DNA of 64,000 nt from Pristionchus mayeri (taxonomy: Eukaryota; Nematoda; Chromadorea; Rhabditida; Neodiplogasteridae). Every line of letters begins with the position of its first letter. Positions within the stretch are counted from its first letter, which is position 1. The position numbers and the translations under genes were made by a program. Below, piece by piece: positions 46,275 through 55,580 of the stretch. The notes below the pieces were generated by a model, which ran no database searches, was not told the DNA's origin, and saw only the letters and a list, made by a program, of their open reading frames with translations. Location of the stretch: contig BTRK01000003.1 in assembly GCA_036245805.1 (NCBI GenBank), positions 44,444,044 through 44,508,043 on the forward strand, written 5' to 3'.

Positions 46275-46306
46275 AGTTGGCATATGAGATTTCTCATATG
46301 CCAACT
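46275..46306. repeat. perfect palindrome at rDNA inversion junction
   Basis: AGTTGGCATATGAGA, a TT centre, and the exact reverse complement form a 15-bp-arm hairpin. It sits where the minus-strand 28S fragment meets the plus-strand ETS/18S fragment. Confidence 0.85.
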
Positions 46307-46324
46307 CAATGCTTCTGCGATGCT

Positions 46325-46812
46325 AATCATTTCTCGCTTGTATCTCATGCGAAAACGAACAAATCTTGGGGCTGGTGCCTTTTGATTCGTTTTTCACATT
46401 CAGATGCTCTCGAATCATGGAATGGTTGCTCGTGAACCGGTGACTTTTAGTAGTTACCTGGCTGATCCTGCCAGCGGTGATATGCTCAGATAAAAGATTA
46501 AGCCATGCATGTCTAAGAACATATGTGTACACATGAATCTGCGAACGGCTCATTATTAACACCCGTAATCTACCCAGTTTTCATATCCAAAACGGATATC
46601 TGCGTTAATTTTGGAGCTAATACGTGCACCAACGTACCGCTAGCAATAGTGGTATGCACTTGTTAGTTTAAGACCGACTGGGGCAACCCGACTGGTGACA
46701 TGATTTCTGCGGATCGCATGGTCTTGTACCGGCGACGTACTGGTTTGATTGGGTGCTCCATCAATTATTGATGTCAACCGGTGCTCTCTGGGTTGAGCTC
46801 CGGAGAGCTATG
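46325..46812 (+). rRNA. second 18S 5' fragment with ETS, inverted and degenerate
   Basis: A 5' ETS-like stretch (46,325-46,454, including CGAAAACGAACAAATCTT) is homologous to the minus-strand copy. It is followed by the SSU 5' end at 46,455 (TACCTGGCTGATCCTGCC) through CGTAATCTACCCAGTTTTCA to GGTCTTGTACCGGCGACGTA. From about 46,740 it diverges, with internal deletions relative to the other copy (CTGAACA missing near 46,700; about 35 bp missing near 46,785). It fades after CTCCGGAGAGCT. It is more degraded than the 44,712-45,362 copy and lies immediately upstream of the transposase. Confidence 0.88.
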
Positions 46813-46962
46813 AGAATTACTTATATTTCTTAGAATTGATTGGTACTCGATACTTAGAAAGGCTTAGTACTGAGCTACAAGAGCATTTCTAATCTATCTA
46901 ACCATACGAGATAACCGGAAAATGGTTATACGGGCTCGATAGTTGCTACATTGATTCTTGTG

Positions 46963-47970
46963 ATGGACTCCCATCTCTACCTCCGAGCAGTTTTACTTCA
47001 TTACTACCGTCTTGGCCGATCCGTGAAGGCCCACTCTGCCCTGGCCCAGTCGGAAGGAGCTGACGCCCCCTCCATACCCTTCTGCTATAAGGTTCCGGTT
47101 CAAGAAAGGGGAGTTTGGTCTCGATGATCAACCCCGCTCTGGACGCCCTCCCTCCCTCGATCAGCCTCTCATTTCCGCACACTGAAGCGCAAGCCCATGG
47201 CCAGTGTGCGTGAGTTGAAGAAGGATACTGGTACTCCCAGATCAATGGTGTCCGATATCCTCCATCGATCTGGGAAGAACCCGAAACTCCCACAAGTGAT
47301 TCCCCATGACCTCTCCCCCGAACAGCTGAAAAATCGTGTTCAAGTCTGTCGGGAATTACTCCATCGTAGATCCAATCTTCGATGGGTCAATTCCATCATC
47401 GCTACAGATGAGAAGTGGATCACGTACGATAACCCTGTGAGGAGACTGCAATGGGTGGATGCAGATGAGAAGCCCACGCCCGTCCCGAAGAAGGAAGAGC
47501 ACGGAAAGAAGGAACTCCTCTGCTTCTTCTTCTCAGTGCTCGGTCCCATCTACTGGGAGATCCTCGCCCCTGGCACCAGCATCAATGCCGACCTCTTCTC
47601 TGAACAACTGGAAGATGTCGCGATCAGAGTCCCTCCCAGACTCCTGAACCAGGGCAAAATTCTTCTTCTGATGGACAATGCTCGCCCACATCGAGCGAAG
47701 ATGACCCAGAAGAAAATGGACGAGCTGAAGATCGAGAGGATTCCCCATCCACCGTATTTCCGGGATCTCTCCCCATGCGACTACCACTGCTCCCGCTCTC
47801 TCTCTGACTTCTGCAAAGGAAAGAAGTTCAAGAATTGAGATGAAGTTGTGAGGGCTTTCGTGAACTAGGCGGTCTCGAAGAAACCCGGATTCTGGAAGAG
47901 AGGAATCGAGACCCTGCCCAATCGCTGGAGGGAGGTAGTGAGAAAGAAGGGGGCATACATTGGTCACTGA
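46963..47970 (+). pseudogene. mariner DD34D transposase, inactivated
   Basis: From ATG at 46,963 the reading gives MDSHLYLRAVLLHYYRLGRS, the usual mariner N-terminal helix-turn-helix start. After a small deletion come FRFKKGEFGLDDQPRSGRP and, after another shift, the main frame from 47,197. The catalytic parts are visible. The first acid is in ATDEKWITYDN, the second in LLMDNARPHRAK. The third is in LSPCDYH exactly 35 residues after the second, so the DD34D spacing is kept. SVLGPIYWEIL and the C-terminal KPGFWKRGIETLPNRW block are also recognisable. Lesions are two frameshifts before 47,200 and in-frame TGA and TAG after KKFKN and RAFVN. Total span is 336 codons, close to the family norm of about 345. 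AATAAA follows at about 47,987. Confidence 0.92.
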
Positions 47971-48035
47971 GAATTGTAAAGCATTGAATAAAAAATAAAA
48001 ACAAAAAATTATACGAACTTTCCGGACACCCCAAT

Positions 48036-48417
48036 AGTAACGGCAAAGTGCGATCGCACCTAGTCAAATTCGAATTAATTATTTTTTCTTGCACTCCAAC
48101 ACGATCAGACGATCGAATGATAATTGTCTATCATGGCAACACTGTAGCACCAAGTCTCCGAGTCCCAATCTTCGTGTAGAGTTCGACAACCCGCAAAAGT
48201 TACTTTTTCTCAAAATTTATTCGCTTGCACTCAACGCACGCTTCGATATATTGGTTCGATGCTGATTACGGTATATCATGCAGCTTCACTGTTGTACACT
48301 TGTTTGTATGAGTGAAATAACAGTTGAATCATAGGAAAAAAATATTTGAGCAAACGGTTAGAGTTATTGCTTTGTATAAATCACCTGGCATGTTCCCCTT
48401 GCGAATATGTCTGAAAG
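48036..48417. other. right half of split family-D copy, then AT-rich DNA
   Basis: GTAACGGCAAAGTGCGATCG, then CACCTAGTCAAATTCGAATT, continues the repeat interrupted at 44,175. A minus-strand family-C copy is at 48,368-48,420 (GTATAAATCACCTGGCATGT, TCCCCTTGCGAATATGTCTG). No gene. Confidence 0.5.
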
Positions 48418-48985
48418 GGGGTACTACCCCGATTTGTAAAATTTATTTTGGAAATTTCATTTCGTAAACGAATTTTTCGTAAAATAAAAATTTAGAAAAA
48501 AATGTCTGGAAATTTCCTTTTTGGAAAAAAAAATAATTTGGAAAACATAAATTGGAAACAAATTTTTAGAAAGACCCGTTTTGGAAATTTTTCCACTGGT
48601 TACGGTATTTTTCGCTGCATCGAGAGAACCGCGAAATAGAACGATTAAATTCAAACATCGATTTTGAATTATTTAGTGTATTTTCTTGCTTTAATTATTA
48701 GTATTGTTAATTACAATAATAATATAATAAAGGAAAATAGTACTATGTTACGAATTTGGTTATAAATGACGAAAATGCTGCATAGGTTACGGTAGTTTTC
48801 CGCTCGGCTACAGTACCGGTCATGGAAAAATTTCCAAACCGGACATTTCCAAAATGGAAAATTCTGAAATTTATTTTCCATTTCTTGATTTTCCAAAAAA
48901 ATGAATTTCCAAATTTTTTTCTAAATATTTTTTTCCAAAACATTTACGAAACGAAATTTACATTTCGGGGTAATACCCAATGAAG
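48418..48985. mobile_element. AT-rich foldback element
   Basis: The left end has GGGTACTACCCCGATTTGTA, and the right end on the other strand has GGGTATTACCCCGAAATGTA. Both arms consist of repeated TTTGGAAATTTC / GGAAAA-type phrases. The centre holds inverted GGTTACGGTA and TACCGTAACC. The arms are about 230-270 bp with many small differences. The coding frames inside are low-complexity and meaningless. Confidence 0.7.
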
Positions 48986-51675
48986 GACTCTATCCGTTAA
49001 ATAATCAATCATGATCTTATAATTGTTGCCGATTCTCTTCATTTTGTGTCGGCTGCTTTTTAATCGTTCAGAATGAGGAGGGAACATTAGAGAGTACACT
49101 CGAGTACGAATACGTACTGTCACATGTGCGTTCATCATAACCAGATTGGGGGATTTTATGCGAAAATTTAGGGAAAAATAATAGTAACCAGGAAGTTTGG
49201 AGTGGCGAGAATGTGTGATATGCAACCAGGAATGCTTACCAGCAGTGAGTTTTCGGCATTGGGCGTAAAAAGAAAACAACCACACAACTCGCACAAAACC
49301 AAGAAAATTTCACCAAGTTTCTGTGTGTTGCAATGTGCACCAGGCACTTCCGAGTTTCCGAAATTGATCATAACGCTTCACAAGATTCTAATATTGATAG
49401 GCCAATCGTGTAAGTTCATAAACAGTCAAATAGAACCCGTTATATTGATTGCACTCTCTTTCCTATCCTTCTGTCGGCACTTTGTTTTCTAGCTATCCTG
49501 GTCTCTGTCTCTTTTTTTCCTTCGATCACATCGACTTCTTCTCTGGTGTCCACCCCTTCACACTCACACTAATCGCAAGCGATCGATTGGAGACAGGAAG
49601 CAACTTGATGGAACTTTCTTAGCATCTTAAAATTTCGCATGATCCTCGAAAGCCGAACAGGGGTGAGCATGGGAAGAAGTATGGTAGGAAATACTATCGG
49701 GAATACCGTATGACATTGGTCATAACGGTAGACGTTCAGTCATGTGGCGTTGATGCGAACTAGAGTGAAACAGCTATTTTAGTTTGTCTGGAATAGATTT
49801 CCGGTCAACATTTTGAACCAGAAACTTCCGAGTGTCCACAATTGTTCGTAATCTATCGGGTGAGCTTTATTGCGTTTGTACATCGATCATCCATCGATTG
49901 GAAAAGGAGAGTGAAGGTTATGACAGGAAATCGGGTAAGAAGTAGGGTAGAAGATGAGGTATCGTGCACGATCGGAGAAGGAGCTAACTGGCTGAAAAAG
50001 TGCTGATGGAATATGGGCACTACTAAGCGAAGGGAGAAGGTAAGAGTTAATATGACCTTAAAGCGCGAGACCTCCATTAGGTTCTAGAATATAATGAGTA
50101 CGCAAGGAAATGTCGAGCAGATAGCGGAGAAATAATTTCATATGTTTTCGTGCATATCGTGTGATATTCTGCTATGAACTAACTTGCTCGGATTATTGAT
50201 TACCTGCTGATTTCGATATAAAGAAAAATTTATGTTAATATGGTATCGCTGATTTATAGTAGCCCGGTGAGTTTCAGCTCTTTATTATGAGCAATCAATT
50301 TTTAAAAAAAATGCTTACGATTTAGTATCACCCGGTGAGTTCTTGATATGCAATTAGGAGAAACAGTAGTAGTACTTCTACACCGCAATGAATGACGTTC
50401 TACTGGTCTAAAACAATAACCAAAAGCTTTTTGATAATGTATTGTCCAGATCGCCGACTCTTTGACTCCAGGAAGCATTTTTATTGATCGAAGAGATTCA
50501 CGCATTCCTATCTCATCAAGTGCTCTCTCTATCGTGCTTTCTGGCAGAGAAACTGATACTGTGCGCACTTGCCGAACTGCCGCCGACTCTGCGTCACTGC
50601 GCACCAGGAAGTTTCCAGTTGCTGAAGTAGCCCGTAATCACTAGTGAGAATTTAGCAGTGATAGAATTGCAATCGATATGGGAAAAGCTAAAAAAAATAT
50701 ATTCATGCGAATTAAGACGTTTTCAATCTATTCTCCCTTAATTTTTCCCTCAATGGATGAATCTGTGTGTCTGTTGCATCTTTTTCGACTCCTTCTGCCC
50801 ATGGACAACACTTTCTGCAATGAACAGTGCGGTTTCTCAGTGTGTATGGCATGAGAAATGGTTGGTTGTGTGGCTGGAGGTATGTTAACAGAAAGTTTGA
50901 CGATATGGTAAATTATACATGGAGAGTACGGTAAGAACAGCTTGTCATAATCATTCTGTCGTGATAATGAGAGTATAATAATTCGAAAACTTTACTCAGT
51001 ACCAGGTGATTCCCTATTCTCAAATTATGTGAAACAGACATGATTAGGTTAAACCATGATATGAGACAGCCCATCAGGCATAAACAATCACTACTGAATC
51101 TTCCTTTCCTTTCTTATTTCTGTCTATACCTTCATACTACTCATGATTTATTTCACTAGTCAGACCTACCATCGCCATTCTTTGACTTTGGCTTCAGAGA
51201 ATAAACGATAAAGAAGGTACGGCGGTTTTAAGAAACAATTGCTTCTTGGAACGTTTTTGGAGCATTTATAAATAATATCATGAGCGAGATTGAATATTGG
51301 AATAGACTGAGTGGCTGAGATAAAGCGCTAGATTGGCCTGGCAGATTAACTGTAATTGCTTTGCCACTTGCATAGTACCGACGAAGATTTTAGAGCAAAA
51401 AAAAGAGATTACTAGGCCATTGAGTCACATAGTTTATAATGAATTTGTGCAATACATTTAGCAATAAGTTTGTTTGATTTTTTAATCACGAAATGTGGAG
51501 TGGATTGTCATGCTGACTACGTGGAGGAGGTAAATAACTACTGAGAAGGGGAACGGTCTGTTCAAGCAGAGAACAAGTGATGCGTGCAGACGGAGATCCT
51601 TATCCTTGCATGCACGCATCACTCTGTGCGCCTAGCTAGCTGTAGAGAAATAAAGTCCAAGAAAGGATGTATATA
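48986..51675. other. intergenic DNA with old dispersed repeats, no gene seen
   Basis: Family-B copy at 49,186-49,250. A-type end blocks are at 49,332-49,375, 49,806-49,860 and 50,596-50,640, each with an ACCAG-AA-TT-CGAGT-like phrase. CCCGGTGAGTT phrases are at 50,263 and 50,331 and recur at 60,172. The 100-codon minus frame at 50,302-50,604 has no recognised domain. No coding region is supported. Confidence 0.45.
49186..49250 (+). repeat. family-B dispersed repeat copy
   Basis: TAACCAGGAAGTTTGGAGTG, GCGAGAATGTGTGATATGCA and CCAGGAATGCTTACCAGCAG match the other family-B copies with scattered substitutions. Confidence 0.5.
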
Positions 51676-53029
51676 CAGTCGCGCCGGAAAGTCACCGTAC
51701 ACTTTTTGAATTTGTTGTATCTTTTTGCCCAGGAAAAGCATCATTCTGGCACTCAGGTATGATGTACCAAATCCATCGGAGATTATGATCATGGTATTAT
51801 GGTATGACGTCATCGCATAGTTATTGCGAGTGATGACGCAATCAATCTGCACTTTTTCAAAACGGCTTTATTCTTACATAGATTTTTTCCTGTTCGCCAT
51901 ACTTTCTACGATTGGAGATATGACCGAGGCCTACCCAGAATAAATTTTTGAAGGTGCTGCTCGGTCGCACATTTGCTGCAGCGAAGCTGCAAAAACAGGA
52001 TCTGAAATTCGGAACTCGGCTTCTAGAGTAGCTAGAGACCCGTTAAAACATCAAAATGATCATCATCATGCGTAGACATGATCCTGAGAATATGAATACG
52101 ATGTCTCATAATTTGCCCTCAGGGCATGAAAACTTTTTTTTTATAACTTTTTTTGCATGGCCATTTGTTGGACATCATAACTTTACGGAAAAGTTTAGTA
52201 AAAATCTGATTTTTATCTGGTAATGTTCAAAATGTATTGAAGAACCGAATTCCAACTTTTTAGAGCGATTGGATATCTTTCCGAGCCGCGGTGTGCATTT
52301 TTTAGGAGGTATACTAGGGTCGGGAAACACCTTGTTTACCCCTGTGGGCGAGAGAGTGCAGACGGCGAGAGTGCGTAAAGAGGGTGTTTTCCGACCCAAG
52401 TATACCTCCGAAAAACGCACGCCGCGGGCTGGAAAGATATCCAAACGCTCTAAAAAGTTGGAATTCAGTTCTTAAATACATTTTGAACATTAATAGATAA
52501 AAATCAGATTTTTACTAAACTTTTCCGTAAAGTTATGGATGTCCAAAAATGGCCATGCAAAAAAGTTATTTTTTCATGCCCTGAGGGCAAATTATGAGAC
52601 ATCGTATTCATATTCTCAGGATCAGTTGTACTCATGATGGCGATCATTTTGATGCTTTGAACGAGTCTCTAGCTACTCTAGAAGCCGAGTTCCGAATTTC
52701 AGATCATATTTTTGCAGCTTCGCTGCAGCAAATGTGCGACCGAGCAGCACCTTCAAAAATTTATTCTAGGTAGTCCTCGGTCATATCTCCAATCATAGAA
52801 AGTAAGGCGAACAGGAAAAAATCTATGTAAGAATAAAGCCGTATTGAAAAAGTGCAGATTGATTGCGTCATAACTACGCAATAACTATGCGATGACGTCA
52901 TACCATAATACCATGATCATAATCTCTGATGGAATTGGTACATCATACCTGAGTGCCAGAATGATGCATTTCCTGGGCAAAAAGATACAACAAAATCAAA
53001 AAGTGTACGTTGACTTTCCGGCGCGGCTG
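51676..53029. mobile_element. 1.35-kb foldback palindrome with TA target duplication
   Basis: The element starts CAGTCGCGCCGGAAAGTCAC and ends with the near-perfect reverse complement (GACTTTCCGGCGCGGCTG). TA lies on both sides (51,674-51,675 and 53,030-53,031). The arms of about 660 bp pair nearly end to end, and the unpaired centre at about 52,335-52,370 is under 40 bp. Shared phrases include GGTACATCATACCTGAGTGC, TTTTGCAGCTTCGCTGCAGC and GGTGTTTTCCGACCC. No transposase. Overlapping frames at 52,175-52,475 on both strands are mirror images caused by the palindrome. Confidence 0.9.
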
Positions 53030-53119
53030 TATTTGTGAAACAACCCTCTCACTCTCTCCATCTCAATTTGAACTATGCCGTCAAGAAAATGTGTGATGAA
53101 TTTAGTGAATCTGGCATTC

Positions 53120-53200
53120 TTCTCTCATCAGGTGCAACTTTTATGTAAGGTGCTGCCTGTGGCAGAATAGTCCACTCTGTAACGGGTGCTAGCTGTTGGG
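53120..53200 (+). repeat. family-A dispersed repeat copy
   Basis: TTCTCTCATCAGGTGCAACT, then GTAAGGTGCTGCCTGTGGCA and GGTGCTAGCTGTTG, follow the block order of the family-A copy at 35,520-35,630. Confidence 0.45.
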
Positions 53201-53278
53201 GCCTGCCACTCCGATTCATAAACAATCAATTAATTATTTTTAAAGCTGCGATTTAATGGTCAGGAGCACGATGTGATG

Positions 53279-54264
53279 TCACGTCCTTCACGAGAGAATC
53301 GAGCTAGAATCGCCATTCTTGGGAATGGAGCAAAAATCGTGAAATAAATGCCAAACGAATTTGAAGGATGCCTAACACTTCCCCAAAGTCTCATTGTGCA
53401 GATTTCATTTTGTACTGCATGACACCGGGTCGGATCTAGGCACCTCCCACTTTGAGAGCAGTTATCTCGGTTTCAGTGACATATAGACCAAAATTGACCT
53501 CTGAGTGACCCCGGCTCATTTTTCGAGCTCTATCGATCTGTTTAACTCATTTCTTCTGAATGCTTTTTAACCATTCAAGGGTAATTTTCTCTGAAAAACG
53601 AATGGAATAAAATTTTAAGAGTACATGCATCTGAACGAGAGCTATCGAATGAGGTGGTGGCGCCGAAAATACGGACACTTGGGTGAAACTTTCAGCATGT
53701 AAACTTCCCCGGATCGTTTGAACTTTATTTTCAACAGTAACAACGATCATTCTTGGCCGCGCGCTCAGAACAGAGCGGTGAAGGCGACAATTCACCATTG
53801 AAAATAAAGTTCAAACAATCTGGGAAGTTTACATGACGAAAGTTTTACCCATGTGTCCGTATTTTCGGCGCCAGCACCTCATTCGATAGCTCTCGTTCAG
53901 ATGCATGCGCTCTTAAAATTCTACCTGTCCCTTTCCATTCGTTTTCGAGAAAATTACCCTTGAATTTAGCGTGATTAACATTTGCATCCAGAAGAAATTA
54001 GTTAAACAGATAGAGCTCGAAAAATGAGTAGGGGTCACTCAGAGGTCAATTTTGGTCTATCTATCACTGAAACCGAGATAGCTGCTCTCAAAGTGTGAGG
54101 TGCCAAGATCCGACCCGTGTCGTGCTGTCCAAAATGAAATCTGCACAATGATACTTCGGGGAGGTGTCAGGCAACCCTCAGGATACCCAAATTCGGTTAG
54201 CATTCATTTCACGATATTCCCCCCCCCCCCCTGCCTCAGCTCGATTCTCTCGTGAGAGGCGTGA
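53279..54264. mobile_element. foldback sharing its outer ends with the 41,209 element
   Basis: The ends are TCACG-TTCACGAGAGAATCGAG at 53,279 and CTCGATTCTCTCGTGAGAGG then CGTGA at 54,240-54,264. The right side is followed by TA and the left preceded by TG. The arms of about 480 bp pair through ACCGGGTCGGATCTAGGCAC, TTATCTCGGTTTCAGTGACA, GGTCAATTTTGGTCTAT-like and TGAACTTTATTTTCAA blocks, centred near 53,775. A run of 13 C lies at 54,219-54,231. The interior is unrelated to that of 41,209-42,333 although the first ~20 bp are shared. Confidence 0.85.
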
Positions 54265-55186
54265 TATTTCGTCAGAATTTGGAAGTATACACAGCGATAT
54301 GGGATTGATGTTACCGCATTGAGGATGAAAAGGCAGATTTGATTTCGGGCAATTGTAATTTTGTGAGTAAAAATAAGGGACTAAGAGTGTTTTGGTGCTT
54401 TGAGAGAACGAAATTCAAGTTTGAATTTCGTGGGTCAATTGTTTGCTCAAGCAAACAATGTATTGCGCAAGCACTTCTCGTGCGTCAGCGTATCGACGCA
54501 CGAATGCTTGCGCATGTTTCCTCATTCTGGTGTCGGCACAGGGTTTGATTGGCTTTTTCCCCACCCGCCTCCCAATCGGAGCAAGGCCGTTCGATGGAAT
54601 TGGCGCATGTTTGAATGATCGAGGGTGAATGCGAGGCGGAGGCTACGGGGGTTATATGTGTTCTAGTTGTGCATTGATTCATCATGGCGATTCAGACATG
54701 TTGAGGAGCACTACCCAAATCTCGTTTATAGCTTCCAGTTTCTCTATAATTGGTGGATCTTCGACCATCCGGATACGATGAGAATGGTTGTTCGTTCCCC
54801 ACATACTTTTTGTAGTTTCTACTTTGCCTTCAATTTTCCTGTAGCGGCGATGTATCTCTCCCCAGTTGCATTCAGGACCCCAACAGTTTCAGCCAGTTTT
54901 TTTAAAATTTTTTGTTTGGTCGTCTCAAGAGAGGATAGCAGGTATCACTTGTTCTGCTCTCTCTTCCATTCTCGTCGATTTGGGCGGACGGCGATCATGG
55001 GGAGGAGGAGGTGACCATGTGCATCGAGTCCGCCGCATGTAGCATCTACCTACCCGAAGGAAGGATTGCGACACGTGGATCCGCTGATTAGATTGACCCT
55101 CTGACCTTGTTCAAAAAGGGATTCGACATAAGATAAGCAAGTAGGCAATTCTTAGATAAAGAAAGACAAGGTCAGTTAAATTATAC
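54265..55186. other. intergenic DNA, no gene seen
   Basis: Frames of 60-115 codons overlap on both strands here. The longest, 54,667-55,014 (+), has no recognisable motif and irregular composition. I do not call a gene. Confidence 0.4.
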
Positions 55187-55580
55187 GTGCTTTATACAGA
55201 TGTTTTCCTATTCCCCCCCATCGATTCTTTCATTGCAGAACCTCCCTCTCGCTCATGCAGTCGCCCCTTTTATCTACGAGCGAGCCCCTCTTCTGGGGAA
55301 TGCGCCTACTACGATAATCTCAAGGGCTCCATTCGGCCCTCACATTTGCGTGTAGTGTTATGTTGTACGTTACTGCTTCCATCGTATATTGTAAGCCAAT
55401 CAAACGGCCATTTCTTGCCGATAAAGCACCAATACCTCTTAGTCCCATTTTGTATACTAAATGCAGGTTATCCCGTAGTAACGCAAGGAGTTTACGACTA
55501 GAGTACGAAGTGATAACAATGGATAGGTTATGCCCGTTGGATAAAAAATAAAAGAGATATTATCTTATCTTATCTTACAA
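55187..55580 (+). mobile_element. possible LINE 3' end with (TTATC)n tail
   Basis: A frame at 55,360-55,551 ends CRLSRSNARSLRLEYEV, which vaguely resembles the basic 'R.S.R...LR' segment near the end of LINE pol proteins. It is followed within 20 bp by AAAAAATAAAAGAGATA and a TTATC repeat at 55,560-55,577. The protein similarity alone would not support the call; the position of the simple-repeat tail is what suggests it. Confidence 0.3.

Larger units (their letters stand above)
44176..48034 (+). mobile_element. composite mariner transposon carrying rDNA and an exon fragment
   Basis: The ends are 27-bp inverted repeats with no mismatch, starting TTGGGGTGTCCGGAAAGTTC, at 44,176-44,202 and 48,008-48,034. 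Each is flanked by TA (44,174-44,175; 48,035-48,036), the mariner target duplication. An ordinary mariner is about 1.3 kb, with the transposase starting 150-200 bp from the 5' end. Here the element is 3,859 bp and the transposase ATG is about 2.8 kb from the 5' end. The extra DNA is, in order: a spliced-looking gene 3' end, a minus-strand 18S 5' fragment, the rDNA spacer, and a 28S 3' fragment. A 32-bp palindrome and a plus-strand 18S 5' fragment follow. The transposase has lesions, so the copy is not autonomous. Whether the rDNA was picked up before transposition or inserted later is not decided by the sequence. Confidence 0.85.

Noticed and set aside
44712..46812. Functional rDNA cluster
   Set aside because: Only 5' 18S and 3' 28S fragments are present, in opposite orientations and enclosed by mariner ends. 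No 5.8S or complete subunit gene is present.
52175..52475. Two opposing frames with near-identical proteins
   Set aside because: They mirror each other because they sit in the two arms of the palindrome, so this is structure and not coding.
54667..55014. 115-codon frame as a gene
   Set aside because: No motif, no splice context and no homologous feature. Composition matches the surrounding intergenic DNA.
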